NCBI RefSeq assembly: GCF_029023725.1
Contig: NZ_CP119075.1
Location: 4,955,501 to 5,019,500, forward strand
DNA: 64,000 nucleotides
Direction: 5' to 3'
Origin: Synoicihabitans lomoniglobus
GTDB taxonomy: Bacteria; Verrucomicrobiota; Verrucomicrobiia; Opitutales; Opitutaceae
How positions within the stretch are numbered: position 1 is the stretch's first letter; each line of letters begins with the position of its first letter. A program made the translations under genes and the position numbers. Below, piece by piece: positions 17,303 through 26,145 of this stretch. The notes under the pieces were generated by a model. The model was not told the DNA's origin and searched no databases. It was given only the letters and a program-made list of their open reading frames with translations.

Positions 17303-18757
17303 TCACGGCGCAAAGCGCACTTCGAAACAGGCACCACCTGCGGGGCGGTTCGCCGCGCTGATCGTGCCGCCGTGCTTTTGCACGATGTCGCGGGAGATCG
17401 ACAGACCCAGTCCGAGGCCGAAGGCACCGCTTTGATTCTTGGTCGTGTAGTTGGGGTTGAAAATGCGGTCGAGTTTGTCGGGGGCGATACCCGTCCCGGA
17501 GTCGGCAATGCGCACCACGGGATGGGCGCCATCCATCACGGTCGAGACGAACAGATCGCCGCCTTCCGGCGTGGCGTCCATCGCGTTGACCAGCAGGTTG
17601 GTCCACACTTGGTTGATCTCGCCGAGGTTGCCGGGAAACGCGGCGACCGGCTGGAGATCGAGGTGCAGCTCGTAACGCTTCAGGCGGTTGTTGAGCACCG
17701 TAAGCGTATCTTGGATACCCTGCACAATGTCGGCGTCCTCCCAGGCGGTGGACGACTGCCGGCCGTAGTTGCGCAGGCTTGTCACGATTTTTTCAATACG
17801 ATGAGCCGAGAGGTTTACCGCCCGGAACGACACTCCCAGCTCGTAAGCCGAGAGCAGTGATTCAAGCACTGGCGCAGCCGCCTTGAGCCGCGGCGTAACC
17901 ACCGCCAGAGCCGGGGCGGTCAGCTGCGCGAGGCGGCGGGCCAGCGGCCGACCCATCTCGGAATGCGTCGAGAGGAGCTCGTCCATGCGGTTTCGCTTTT
18001 CTTCGGAGCTCCAGAACGGACACTCCAAGCCCGCGGCGAGCAGTGTCGCCTCGTGCGCACAGGCACCGTCGGCCGCAAAGGTGCGCTCCAGGGCCTCGCG
18101 GGCGGTGTCGACGCCACGCAACATCGCGCCGACCGGGTTGTTGATCTCGTGCGCAATGCCGGCGAGCAACTGTCCCATGGTGGCCAATTTTTCCTGATTC
18201 ACCAACCGGTTGGTCATGTGCTCGAGTTGGCTGATGGTGTCGCGCAGTTGATTGCGCTCGGCCTTGAGCGCGGTCTCGAGTTGGTGCCGTTCCATGTGCA
18301 CGCTGATCATGTTGCGATAGCGGTCGGACAGGTTGCGCACGAAGAGGTTTTGCACGGCTTGCACAAAGCGGCGATCGCGCGCGATGAGGCGGTCGAACAC
18401 TTCCCGCCCGATGGCGATGCACACGACATCGGTCTCCGCCTCGATGCGGGCAAATACGGGAGTGCGGCTCCAGAAACTGGTGAGCCCGAGCATGGAGCCC
18501 GCGCCAAAGGTATCCACGTCAACCAGGTGTCCGTGGTCATCGCTTTTGCGCAACAGGGCGGTGCCTTCGAGCAGGATGAAGAGGTTCTCATTGGCCTCGC
18601 CCTCCTCGACAATCACGTCCCGCGCGGCGTAGTTGACCGCACCTTGCCGCAACTCCGGGAGCGCTTCGACCAAGCCGCGCATGTCCGAGCCCAATTGCGC
18701 GGGCTCGAAGGGGAAAGCGTCGTTGGGTTCGGTCATGCGGCAGGGGGCGCGGCTCAC
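17303..18757 (-). CDS. Cytosolic sensor histidine kinase with N-terminal cyclic-nucleotide-binding-like domain
   Basis: A 484-residue protein from a GTG at 18757 that overlaps the response regulator stop (GTGA); the ATG at 18736 is the alternative. Residues about 35-145 form a Crp/cNMP-type beta-roll (for example EEGEANENLFILLEG and FGAGSMLGL). A coiled coil follows, then a HisKA-type H box AGIAHEINNPVGA with His203. The ATPase domain has N box NLLVNAMDA, G1 DSGTGIAP (419-426) and GLGLGLS (447-453). No transmembrane helix is visible. Such kinases sense an internal ligand or are directed by the cNMP domain. It is co-transcribed with a receiver-only regulator and a DASS transporter, so a link to anion uptake or central metabolism is possible. 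Confidence 0.9.
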   Translation of the reverse strand: MSRAPCRMTEPNDAFPFEPAQLGSDMRGLVEALPELRQGAVNYAARDVIVEEGEANENLFILLEGTALLRKSDDHGHLVDVDTFGAGSMLGLTSFWSRTPVFARIEAETDVVCIAIGREVFDRLIARDRRFVQAVQNLFVRNLSDRYRNMISVHMERHQLETALKAERNQLRDTISQLEHMTNRLVNQEKLATMGQLLAGIAHEINNPVGAMLRGVDTAREALERTFAADGACAHEATLLAAGLECPFWSSEEKRNRMDELLSTHSEMGRPLARRLAQLTAPALAVVTPRLKAAAPVLESLLSAYELGVSFRAVNLSAHRIEKIVTSLRNYGRQSSTAWEDADIVQGIQDTLTVLNNRLKRYELHLDLQPVAAFPGNLGEINQVWTNLLVNAMDATPEGGDLFVSTVMDGAHPVVRIADSGTGIAPDKLDRIFNPNYTTKNQSGAFGLGLGLSISRDIVQKHGGTISAANRPAGGACFEVRFAP

Positions 18758-19251
18758 GTGTCGGACATGATGCCCTTGCTACGCACGGCCTCGACCAAAC
18801 GGACGGTGTCGAGGGACGTGATGTAGCGCATGGGATCCTTGCCGGTTTCGATGATGTAGTCGGTGAGCAACCGTTTGGCGACCTCGATCAAACTTTCCTT
18901 GGTCCAAGGTTTGGCCACGTAGTAATCGAGACCACCTTGGTTGACGGCGTTGATGGTGGCCTCGAGGCCGGCCTGGCCGGTGAGCAGCGCTTTTTTAGTG
19001 AGCTTCCACGGTTCCTGTTGGGAGATCCAGCGCATGAGTTCCACGCCGGTTTCGGCGGGCATGACGTGGTCGCAGAACACCGCGCCGACTTCGTCGCCCG
19101 CATCGGCGATGCGTTGCAACACGGTGCGGGCCTCGGCGGCGGACGATGCCGTTTCGAGGGGAAACAGGTGCTCCAGGGTGCTCAAGTCGCGCTCGACGGC
19201 TTCGAGCACGTCGGGCTCGTCGTCGATGCACATGATGTAGATCTGGTTCAT
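18754..19251 (-). CDS. Receiver-domain response regulator without DNA-binding output
   Basis: A 165-residue protein with one receiver domain: acidic pair Asp10/Asp11, phosphoacceptor Asp61 in FCDHVMP, Thr91 and Lys114 in AKPW. About 40 residues follow the receiver with no recognisable HTH or enzymatic output domain. It overlaps the kinase gene by 4 bp and lies 25 bp downstream of the transporter, so the three form an operon. The output may be protein-protein contact, or phosphate delivery to another regulator. Receivers with the CDH-VMP motif are common next to hybrid or cNMP kinases in aquatic bacteria; the target is unknown. Confidence 0.88.
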   Translation of the reverse strand: MNQIYIMCIDDEPDVLEAVERDLSTLEHLFPLETASSAAEARTVLQRIADAGDEVGAVFCDHVMPAETGVELMRWISQQEPWKLTKKALLTGQAGLEATINAVNQGGLDYYVAKPWTKESLIEVAKRLLTDYIIETGKDPMRYITSLDTVRLVEAVRSKGIMSDT

Positions 19252-19276
19252 GATTTTGTCCTATCGGGGTTGAGGT

Positions 19277-20890
19277 TTACGAGACGAGGGCGGGCCAAAG
19301 CGTGAGACCCAGCAGAACGGACAAGGTCACCCCGACCAAGCCTACGATCAGGCCGGTTTTGGTGAGGTCCTTGGATTCGATTACGCCGGTGCTCATCGCA
19401 ATGGCGTTGGGGGGAGTCGAGATGGGCAGCGCCATCGCGAGGCTGATGATGACAGCGATCGCAACGACCGCGCCGACCAGGTTGAAGTTGCCGGTCGCGG
19501 CGAGCGTGGCGCCCACCGAAATCGCGAGCGGCATGATGATGGTCGACGACACGGTGTGGGAAACGAGGTTGGCAAGAACGAAGCCCACCAAGCCAAACAC
19601 CACCACGACTCCGGCGTTACCCAAGGTCGCCCAGGAGACTTGCCCGATCAACCAAGCGGCGAGTCCGGTATCCTTCATGGACAGTCCGAGCGAGATGCCA
19701 CCCGCCATGAGCCAGAGCACTTCCCACGAGAATCCGCGGATGTCTTTTTTGTCCAACACGCCGAGCGCGGGCAAAAGCGCCACCGGCAGGAAAGCGACCA
19801 TGCTGGTCGAAATACCGTGCACTTTTTCGGTGACCCAAAGCAGCACGGTGATCGCAAAGATCGCGTAGGAGATGAGTGCTTTGGGCGATTTGTTGAACGA
19901 CCCGGAAAGGTTGAGTTCGAAGTGGTTTGTCGCGGGTTTAAAAAGTTTCACCAGCAGCCACCACGCGAAGACCAACATCACGATCGCGAACGGCGTCGCC
20001 AACATCATCCAGGACGAGAACGAGACCGTGTAGCCAGCATCCTTGAGGGCCGCGAGCGCGACCGCGTTGGGCGGCGTGCCAATCGGCGTGGCGATGCCGC
20101 CGATGTTGGCCGCGACGGGAATGGCGAGCGCGATGCCTTTGCGAAACGGATCGGTCGGCGACATGGTGGCGACGATCGGCAACACGACGGTCATCATCAT
20201 CGCGGTCGTCGCGGTGTTGCTCATGAACGCCGACAACGTGCCGGTGCACAACATGAGGCCGAGGCACACGAAGGCCGGCTTGGTGCCAAACGGCTTGAGC
20301 AGCACGCGCGTGAGACTCAGATCGAGCCCAAACTTCACCGCCGCTGCCGCGAGCGCAAAACCGCCCATGAAGAGGATGATGATCGGGCTCGCGAGCGTCG
20401 CATAGAAGGTCGCGTAGGGGGTCGACTTCACCGTGATGGAGCGGTGCATCGGATCGGCGATGACCCGGGCCGTTTCATCGAGTCCCGGACCTGTCACCGC
20501 CACCCGGTCGTCACCGAGCGGCACGATCGTCGCGGGCTTGATGGCGCGAGCCGACTTGTCCTCCGCGTTGAGATAAAGCACGCCCGCGTCGTTGATGACG
20601 GTCGCAGGCACGACCAGCGCGCCGGTCGCATTCATCTCTGTTTCCGCCAAGGGCGCGGTGCGCACCGAAAAGACAATGCCCTGACTGCTCAGCAGAATCA
20701 CTTGGAGTAGAATCACCAGCATCGACGTCGCAAAGATCGGAATGGGCTCCGTAATCCAAAAAACCGCGGCGAGGACAAATATCCCCAGCGTAATTTGGGC
20801 CGACAACTCCAGGCCATTCAACGGCACGAGCATCGCGGCGGCAAAACCTGCGATTCCCAGTGCGAGACCTATCAACGCCTTTGCATTCAT
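19277..20890 (-). CDS. DASS/SLC13-family anion:Na+ symporter with an unusual soluble insert
   Basis: A 537-residue multi-helix membrane protein. It has the paired hairpin signature of divalent anion:sodium symporters: MSNTATT (224-226 = SNT) and the second-half counterpart VSHTVSST, plus ISTPPNAIAM and IGTPPNAVAL motifs that follow each repeat. The family transports di/tricarboxylates, sulfate or phosphate. Between the second and third helices (about 71-158) is a roughly 90-residue hydrophilic segment of beta character (for example AVTGPGLDET) that is not usual for the family. It is the first gene of an operon with a two-component system, suggesting that uptake and signalling may be linked. 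Substrate not assignable. Confidence 0.88.
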   Translation of the reverse strand: MNAKALIGLALGIAGFAAAMLVPLNGLELSAQITLGIFVLAAVFWITEPIPIFATSMLVILLQVILLSSQGIVFSVRTAPLAETEMNATGALVVPATVINDAGVLYLNAEDKSARAIKPATIVPLGDDRVAVTGPGLDETARVIADPMHRSITVKSTPYATFYATLASPIIILFMGGFALAAAAVKFGLDLSLTRVLLKPFGTKPAFVCLGLMLCTGTLSAFMSNTATTAMMMTVVLPIVATMSPTDPFRKGIALAIPVAANIGGIATPIGTPPNAVALAALKDAGYTVSFSSWMMLATPFAIVMLVFAWWLLVKLFKPATNHFELNLSGSFNKSPKALISYAIFAITVLLWVTEKVHGISTSMVAFLPVALLPALGVLDKKDIRGFSWEVLWLMAGGISLGLSMKDTGLAAWLIGQVSWATLGNAGVVVVFGLVGFVLANLVSHTVSSTIIMPLAISVGATLAATGNFNLVGAVVAIAVIISLAMALPISTPPNAIAMSTGVIESKDLTKTGLIVGLVGVTLSVLLGLTLWPALVS

Positions 20891-21100
20891 TTTTTCGTGT
20901 GGCGGTGCGGATCATCCGAACCGCCCATAAGTTAGCAGAATCAAAATTCCGGGCACGAGCGTGGACTCTGTTTCGGCTGATCACTTCTTGTGAAACCGTG
21001 CGCGTTTGCTCATTTCGGCCGGTTTCAGGCGGTTGCTAAAAGGCCGCACCGCCCTCGAAACTCGTTGCCAGCGAGAAAAAACCCCCGACGGGTAGCACCC

Positions 21101-21781
21101 ATGAAAGCGCGGATTATATTGGCCGAAGCCACCTCTCCCGACGGCGGCCGCCTCTCCCTCTACGAGCAGGACGGAGCTTATGGCATCAGTCACAATGGCC
21201 AGGAGTTGATGCATTCGCGCGCCAACGCCTCCGAGATTCTGCTCGGGCAAATCGGCGTGGCTCATCTGGCGCGCGACGCCACCGCTCGCGTGCTGGTGGG
21301 CGGGTTGGGCCTGGGCCACACCTTGCGCAGTGTGCTCGATGCGACCGGCCCGGCGGTGACGGTCGACGTCGTCGAATTGATCCCGGCGGTCGTGGAGTGG
21401 AACCGCACTCACCTCGCGCCTCTCAATCGCGACGCCCTCAACGACCCACGTTGCCACGTCCGCGTCGCCGATGCCGGCAGCGTCATCCACAACGCCAAGG
21501 CGCATACCTACGACACGATCCTGCTCGATCTCGACAACGGTCCCGTCGCCATGGTCGCGGTCAACAACGCCCGCCTCTACGCCGGCTCCGGTCTGCGCGC
21601 CGTGCACGCCGCGCTCAAACCCGGCGGCTGCGCGGTCTTCTGGTCAGCCGGTCCGGACAAAGCCTTTGCCGCCCGCCTCACCCAGCAAGGCTTCACCACG
21701 GAAGCCGTGCCCGCCAAGGTGCACGATCGCGCCAAACGCGCCGCCTACATGCTCTACGTCGCGCGGCGGAAAAAGTCGTAA
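21101..21781 (+). CDS. Spermidine synthase-like Rossmann-fold methyltransferase/aminopropyltransferase
   Basis: A 226-residue protein from the ATG at 21101; an upstream open extension has no plausible start. It has a glycine-rich nucleotide-binding loop VLVGGLGLGHTL (65-75), an acidic end of beta-2 (VVELIP, Glu92), and LLDLDNGP in place of the catalytic DxxDP-type segment. This is the fold of spermidine synthases (SpeE) and their many methyltransferase-like relatives. It lacks the N-terminal beta-hairpin domain length of true SpeE (about 280 residues), and the catalytic Asp context is altered, so polyamine synthesis should not be assumed. Divergent from the DASS transporter. Confidence 0.75.
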   Translation: MKARIILAEATSPDGGRLSLYEQDGAYGISHNGQELMHSRANASEILLGQIGVAHLARDATARVLVGGLGLGHTLRSVLDATGPAVTVDVVELIPAVVEWNRTHLAPLNRDALNDPRCHVRVADAGSVIHNAKAHTYDTILLDLDNGPVAMVAVNNARLYAGSGLRAVHAALKPGGCAVFWSAGPDKAFAARLTQQGFTTEAVPAKVHDRAKRAAYMLYVARRKKS

Positions 21782-21813
21782 CGGCCAAGAAACCACGCGA
21801 CGCGAGCGCGAAA

Positions 21814-21950
21814 AGGTAGGGCGTGCTCGCCGAGCGCGCCGATGCATGGCAATCGCACCACCACCATTTTACCGGGTGCACGCGTTCGGCGGTTTGCTTC
21901 GCCATCTCCGTTCTTCGAGGAGGAACTCCGTCGGCGAAACCACCCTACCT
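21814..21950. repeat. Possible inverted repeat AGGTAGGG ... CCCTACCT
   Basis: An 8-bp inverted pair at 21814-21821 and 21943-21950 brackets the intergenic space between the methyltransferase and the LLM flavoprotein. GC-rich partial palindromes lie between (for example GCTCGCCGAGCGCGCC). It may be a degenerate member of the GTAGG-bounded palindromic elements, but arms are short and could be chance. Confidence 0.3.
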
Positions 21951-22960
21951 CAATTCGCAGTGAGTCCGGTCACCTCCGCGATGATGGCATAGGATCGCAG
22001 CCGAGCCGCCTGATCAAAAATGGCGGCGTTGATCATGATCTCGTCCGCGGCGGTTCGCGCGACGAGCGCCTCCAGCTTGCGCTTCACCGTGTCGGGCCCG
22101 CCGATTATCGACGCGCTGAGCATCCGATCCACCGCCTCGCGCTCCGGCGCCGACCACAACGCATCCATCGACTCGACCGGGGGCGGCAGTTTGCCTGGCT
22201 CACCGCGAATGAGGTTGAGAAATGACTGCTGGGACGAAGTCGCGAGATGGTAAGCCTCGGCGTCGGACTCGCCCGCGACGACATTGATGGTCACCATCGC
22301 ATGCGGTTGGGACAGCGCGCCCGAAGGGGTGAACACCTCCCGATACGCCGCCAACGCGGGCATCATCGCGGCGGGCGCAAATTGACTGGCAAAAGAAAAC
22401 GGCAGCCCCATTCGCCCCGCCAGCTCCGCGCTGTAACCACTGGAACTGAGCAACCACAGCGGCACGTGCGACCCCTGCCCCGGCACGGCCTGGACCGGTT
22501 GGCCCGGCGTCGCGTCGCCAAGGTAACGCTGCAATTCCGCCAGCAAACGCTCGAAGTTGTTCTCCTGGCGGAAACGCTCCTGCCGCAGCGCCATGGCGGT
22601 GGCTTGGTCGCTGCCCGGCGCCCGCCCCAGGCCGAGATCGATGCGTCCGGGAAACATGGCTTCCAGCGTGCCAAACTGCTCGGCGATCACCAAAGGGGAA
22701 TGGTTGGGCAACATGATGCCACCGGCTCCGACACGAATACGGGAAGTCACCGCCGCGAGGTGCCCGATCAACACCGCCGTCGCCGCACTCGCCACCCCGG
22801 GGATGCTGTGATGCTCCGCCACCCAGTAACGGCGATAGCCGAGTTTTTCGGTCGCCTGCACGAGTTCGCGGCTACGACGAAACGCGTCGGCGGCATCACC
22901 CCCTTCCACGATGGGAGCGAGATCGAGCACGGAGAGCGGAAGAGATGCGACAGAAGCCAT
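21950..22960 (-). CDS. LLM-class flavin-dependent oxidoreductase (luciferase-like)
   Basis: A 336-residue protein from the ATG at 22960 ([16 protein letters not shown]), which matches the usual beginning of MsnO8/YhbW-type luciferase-like monooxygenases; a long in-frame extension upstream is not supported. Typical family motifs: [35 protein letters not shown] and IIGGPDTV near the end. These TIM-barrel enzymes use FMNH2 from a partner reductase to oxidise diverse substrates. No reductase is adjacent. Divergent from the VF530 gene. Substrate unknown. Confidence 0.88.
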   Translation of the reverse strand: MASVASLPLSVLDLAPIVEGGDAADAFRRSRELVQATEKLGYRRYWVAEHHSIPGVASAATAVLIGHLAAVTSRIRVGAGGIMLPNHSPLVIAEQFGTLEAMFPGRIDLGLGRAPGSDQATAMALRQERFRQENNFERLLAELQRYLGDATPGQPVQAVPGQGSHVPLWLLSSSGYSAELAGRMGLPFSFASQFAPAAMMPALAAYREVFTPSGALSQPHAMVTINVVAGESDAEAYHLATSSQQSFLNLIRGEPGKLPPPVESMDALWSAPEREAVDRMLSASIIGGPDTVKRKLEALVARTAADEIMINAAIFDQAARLRSYAIIAEVTGLTAN

Positions 22961-23066
22961 GTTTACCCGCACCAGATGCGTTGTTGCCAAATCGGCAAAT
23001 CGATCGGCCATCACGTTTTCATTTTGAAGCGCAGCACGAGGGCTGTTGCGGTGGTTCACCGCTCTC

Positions 23067-23303
23067 ATGCCCGAACAACCCCGCTCCAAAGATCCGCTGC
23101 ACGGCATCACCCTGAAAGCTCTGCTCACTGAGTTGGTCGACGAGATGGGCTGGGAGGAACTCGCCGCGTGGGTGCCGATCAACTGCTTCCGGCTCGACCC
23201 CAGCATCAAGTCCAGCCTCACGTTTTTGCGCAAAACCCCGTGGGCGCGCGCCAAAGTCGAAGCCCTCTACATCCGACGTCAACGCCAGCGCGACCGCGCG
23301 TAG
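23067..23303 (+). CDS. VF530-family (DUF2132) small DNA-binding protein
   Basis: A 78-residue protein from the ATG at 23067. Nearly the whole length follows the VF530 pattern: [39 protein letters not shown] and KTPWAR-KVEALY. The family is widespread, with an NMR structure from Vibrio fischeri showing an alpha-helical fold, and is annotated as DNA-binding. Physiological role is not established. It is a lone short gene between the LLM flavoprotein (divergent) and the LemA operon. Confidence 0.92.
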   Translation: MPEQPRSKDPLHGITLKALLTELVDEMGWEELAAWVPINCFRLDPSIKSSLTFLRKTPWARAKVEALYIRRQRQRDRA

Positions 23304-23398
23304 TGGCATAGTCGCGACTGCAAACATCGCGCGTTTGTGTAACGTCGGTTCCCTTGCATTGCCGCCCAACTCGCCCATGGTGTGGCTCTCCCTTTCCT

Positions 23399-23998
23399 AT
23401 GAAGAAACTTCTGATCATTCTCGCCATTGCTTTTGTGCTGATCGGCATCCCGATCATGATGGCCATCGGCACCTACAACGGTCTCGTCGGCCGTGAACAA
23501 GCCGTCGACGCCGCCTGGGCCCAGGTGGAAAACGTCTACCAACGCCGCGCCGACCTGGTGCCCAATCTCGTCGCCACCGTTTCGGGTGCCGCCGACTTCG
23601 AGAAATCCACCCTCACCGAGGTGACCAACGCCCGCGCCTCCGTGGGCAAACTGCAACTCCCGCCCGGCGCGCCCGACGACGCCGCCCGCTTCGCCCAGTT
23701 CGAACAGGCCCAGAGTCAGCTCGGCGGTGCCCTCTCTCGCCTGCTCGTTTCGGTCGAACGCTACCCGCAGCTCACCGCCACGGCCAACTTCCGCGACCTG
23801 CAAGCCCAGCTCGAAGGCACGGAAAACCGCATCTCGGTCGAACGGGGCAAATTCAACACCACCGTCCAGAGCTACAACACCGCCATCAAGAAGTTCCCCG
23901 CCGTGATCCTCGCCGGCCTGTTCGGTCACGAAGCCAAGCCCTACTTCACCGCCGCCCCCGGCTCCAACGAAGCCCCCAAGGTCGACTTCGGCGGCTAA
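23399..23998 (+). CDS. lemA: LemA-family membrane protein
   Basis: A 199-residue protein from the ATG at 23399. One N-terminal transmembrane helix (about 2-24), then a helical LemA domain with the characteristic NGLVGREQAVDAAWAQVENVYQRRADLVPNL-type region (YNxLV ... W..V....QRR.DLIPNLV pattern), KSTLTEVTNARA, and the C-terminal VQSYNTAIKKFP motif. LemA proteins have an extracytoplasmic helical bundle. They are typically encoded next to TPM-domain proteins, as here. The role is unknown in general; envelope maintenance has been proposed. Confidence 0.93.
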   Translation: MKKLLIILAIAFVLIGIPIMMAIGTYNGLVGREQAVDAAWAQVENVYQRRADLVPNLVATVSGAADFEKSTLTEVTNARASVGKLQLPPGAPDDAARFAQFEQAQSQLGGALSRLLVSVERYPQLTATANFRDLQAQLEGTENRISVERGKFNTTVQSYNTAIKKFPAVILAGLFGHEAKPYFTAAPGSNEAPKVDFGG

Positions 23999-24010
23999 CG
24001 GTTTCGATCC

Positions 24011-24107
24011 AAAACGCCAAGCCGCGAAGAACGCAAAGTATCGCCAAGCCAAACCATCACCCGCTGCCTTTCAACTTTGCGCGTCTTGGCGTCCTTAGCG
24101 TCTTTGC
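24011..24107. repeat. Inverted AACGCCAAG / CTTTGCG intergenic repeat
   Basis: ACGCCAAGCCGCGAAGAACG followed by CAAAG at 24014-24038 faces a partly complementary run at 24073-24107 (CTTTGCGCGTCTTGGCGTCC, then TTAGCGTCTTTGCG). Repeats of this 'GCCAAG ... CTTGGC' type occur between genes in many genomes. It lies between lemA and the first TPM gene, inside the probable operon, and could form a long imperfect RNA hairpin. Confidence 0.5.
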
Positions 24108-24124
24108 GATAAATTTCCGATCCC

Positions 24125-24898
24125 TTGCCTAAACGCTCCCTCCTCATCCGCTTCCTTCTCCTGTTCACACTCATTGGTGGTTTGGCCGCCACCGCCGTGG
24201 CCGAGACGATTCCGTCCGCGCCGCGCGCGTATTTCAACGACTACACCGGGCGCATCTCGGCCCCCACGGGACGGCAGCTCAACGCGCAACTGGAAGCCTA
24301 CGAACGCGAGTCGTCCAATCAGCTCCTCGTCGCGATCTATCCCACCATGGACTCGGATTCGTCCGTGTTCGACTACACCCAGCGCGTGGCCGAGAGCTGG
24401 AAGGTCGGTCAGGCCGACCGTAACAACGGCGCGGTGCTGTTCATTTTCCTCAATGACCGCCAGGCGTATCTGCAAGTGGGTTACGGCCTCGAAGGCGCGC
24501 TGCCCGACGCCACCGCCAAGCGCATCATTTCCGACGAACTCGCCCCGAGTTTCCGTCGCGGTGATCTCGACGGCGGTCTCTCCGCTGCGGTGGGGGCCAT
24601 GATCGCCGCCACCAAGGGCGAATACGTCGGCTCGGGCCGCACCGCCGGCGACGGTCGCGGTCGCACCTCGGGGCGCACCACCGGCGCGGGCGGTTTTATA
24701 CTTATTCTCATCATCGTCGCCCTGCGCATGTTCTTCGGCGGACGTCGCGTCATCATCGGCGGCCGCGGCCACCATCGCTCCACCGGTATGTGGATCGGCG
24801 GCGGGGGGGGCGGCGGCTTTGGTGGGGGGGGCGGAGGCGGTGGATTTTCCGGCGGCGGCGGCAGTTTCGGCGGCGGCGGCGCAGGAGGAAGTTGGTAA
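24125..24898 (+). CDS. TPM-domain (YgcG-type) secreted or membrane protein with poly-Gly tail
   Basis: A 257-residue protein with a TTG start at 24125 (no ATG or GTG precedes the signal peptide, residues about 1-27, ending VAETIP). The TPM domain (about 35-165) includes YFNDYTGRIS, SSNQLLVAIYP and LQVGYGLEGALPDA, as in YgcG/Psb32-like proteins. A transmembrane helix (FILILIIVALRMFF) follows near 196-209, then a glycine-rich tail of about 45 residues. Two G8 homopolymer runs (24803-24810 and 24824-24831) encode part of the tail. The gene follows lemA and precedes another TPM gene. Function of the LemA-TPM pairing is unproven. Confidence 0.88.
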   Translation: MPKRSLLIRFLLLFTLIGGLAATAVAETIPSAPRAYFNDYTGRISAPTGRQLNAQLEAYERESSNQLLVAIYPTMDSDSSVFDYTQRVAESWKVGQADRNNGAVLFIFLNDRQAYLQVGYGLEGALPDATAKRIISDELAPSFRRGDLDGGLSAAVGAMIAATKGEYVGSGRTAGDGRGRTSGRTTGAGGFILILIIVALRMFFGGRRVIIGGRGHHRSTGMWIGGGGGGGFGGGGGGGGFSGGGGSFGGGGAGGSW

Positions 24899-24899
24899 C

Positions 24900-25349
24900 A
24901 TGAGCGAACTCAAAGTCTTCAACGAACAACTCGATCACCCGCGCATCGAAGCGGCCATTGCCGCCGCGGAAATGAAAACGTCCGGCGAAATCCGCGTCGT
25001 GCTCCAGGCCGGTCCCGTCGAGGATGCCACCGCCAGCGCCGCCCAGGAATTCGCCCATCTCAAGATGCACCGGACGGCCGAGCGCAACGCCGTGCTCTTC
25101 TTCGTCGCTCCCGAGGCGCGCAAGTTTGCCGTCTACGGCGACGAAGGCATTCACCAAAAATGCCCGCCCAATTTCTGGACCGAAGTCGCCGCCGCCATGG
25201 AAAAACACTTCCGCGCTGACGACCCGACCACTGCCCTCGTCGAAGGCATCACCCGCGCCGGCAATCTGCTGGTCGCCGAGTTCCCCCGCCAATCCGACGA
25301 CGTCGACGAGCTGTCCAACAAAGTCGTCAACCGCCCGGCGGCTGACTGA
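24900..25349 (+). CDS. Second TPM-domain protein, cytosolic form
   Basis: A 149-residue protein whose ATG lies 2 bp after the stop of the preceding TPM gene. Only a TPM domain is present (KTSGEIRVVLQ, NAVLFFVAPEARKFAVYGD and GIHQKCPPNFW), with no signal peptide or transmembrane helix, so it should be cytosolic or membrane-peripheral. LemA followed by one membrane and one soluble TPM protein is a recurrent gene order in Bacteroidetes, Verrucomicrobia and Proteobacteria. Function unknown. Confidence 0.85.
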   Translation: MSELKVFNEQLDHPRIEAAIAAAEMKTSGEIRVVLQAGPVEDATASAAQEFAHLKMHRTAERNAVLFFVAPEARKFAVYGDEGIHQKCPPNFWTEVAAAMEKHFRADDPTTALVEGITRAGNLLVAEFPRQSDDVDELSNKVVNRPAAD

Positions 25350-25360
25350 TTCGCACGATC

Positions 25361-25403
25361 GGCCGCAAGGCTGCGGACCCTCCCTGCCCGCAGACTTGCG
25401 GCC
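25361..25403. repeat. Paired palindromes (CCGCA ... TGCGG twice)
   Basis: Two hairpins, CCGCA-AGGC-TGCGG and CCGCA-GACT-TGCGG, separated by 10 bases and bounded by GGCCGCA and TTGCGGCC, lie between the second TPM gene and the PAP2 gene. This has the BIME-type two-hairpin architecture seen elsewhere in the window, but a different core sequence. It could also limit transcription between the two operons. Confidence 0.45.
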
Positions 25404-25437
25404 GGACGTGGACTCACTCCTTATCGGAAGTATCGCC

Positions 25438-26145
25438 ATGCTGTCGCCGGAGTCGCCGTCCCCGCTATCCCCGCCGGTCCCATCAGTCCGAAAACGTCTG
25501 CAGGCATGGTGGTGGGCCAAAATGCTGGGCACGACCCTGGGCATGGCGGCGTTCATGATGGTTTACTTCTGGTTGCTGGATCATCCCCGTTTTGCCGTGA
25601 CAACGATGCCGCTGACCGCGCTCGACCACTTGATACCATTCCTGCCGTTCACCCTTCCCTTGTATCTCTCGCTCTGGGCCTACGTGTCGCTGGCGCCCGC
25701 TTTTTTGATCCGGCGCGACGAATTAATTTCTTACGGCGCAGCGACGGCGGTGCTCAGCGTCATCGGACTGGGCGTATTCTATTTCTGGCCGACCGCCGTG
25801 CCGCCGGCCGATATCGATTGGTCGCAACACCCCTCGTTCTTGTTTCTCAAGAACGTCGATTCCGCCGGAAACGCCTGTCCGTCCCTCCACGTGGCGTTCG
25901 CCACTTTCACGGGACTGTGGTTCGCACGATTGGGGCGCGAAATGCGGGGTGGGCCGTGGTTGCACGGGGCAAACTTCCTGTGGTGTCTTGGCATCATCGT
26001 CTCGACCGTGACCACCCGCCAGCACGTCGTCCTCGACGCCATGGCCGGAATCGTTTTGGGCGGTGCTGTCGCTGGAGGGCACTTTTTTTATCTGCGGCGG
26101 TCCACGCCGCCCATCGCCCCAGCCTTCCCTTCAACTCATGCCTGA
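25438..26145 (+). CDS. PAP2-superfamily membrane phosphatase/phosphotransferase
   Basis: A 235-residue protein from the ATG at 25438. Five to six transmembrane helices. PAP2 active-site motifs: ACPSLHVAF (His151) and TTRQHVVLDAMAG (Arg194, His196, Asp200). The arrangement resembles the PAP2_3/inositol-phosphoryl-transferase-like branch, which acts on lipid phosphates. Its stop overlaps the start of the following halogenase-like gene by 8 bp (ATGCCTGA), so it is probably the first gene of the aryl-polyene operon. A role in processing a lipid-phosphate carrier for the pigment is a guess. Confidence 0.82.
   Translation: MLSPESPSPLSPPVPSVRKRLQAWWWAKMLGTTLGMAAFMMVYFWLLDHPRFAVTTMPLTALDHLIPFLPFTLPLYLSLWAYVSLAPAFLIRRDELISYGAATAVLSVIGLGVFYFWPTAVPPADIDWSQHPSFLFLKNVDSAGNACPSLHVAFATFTGLWFARLGREMRGGPWLHGANFLWCLGIIVSTVTTRQHVVLDAMAGIVLGGAVAGGHFFYLRRSTPPIAPAFPSTHA

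Noticed and set aside
22961..23254. N-terminal extension of the LLM flavoprotein
   Set aside because: Overlaps the divergent VF530 gene on the opposite strand; family start is at [14 protein letters not shown].
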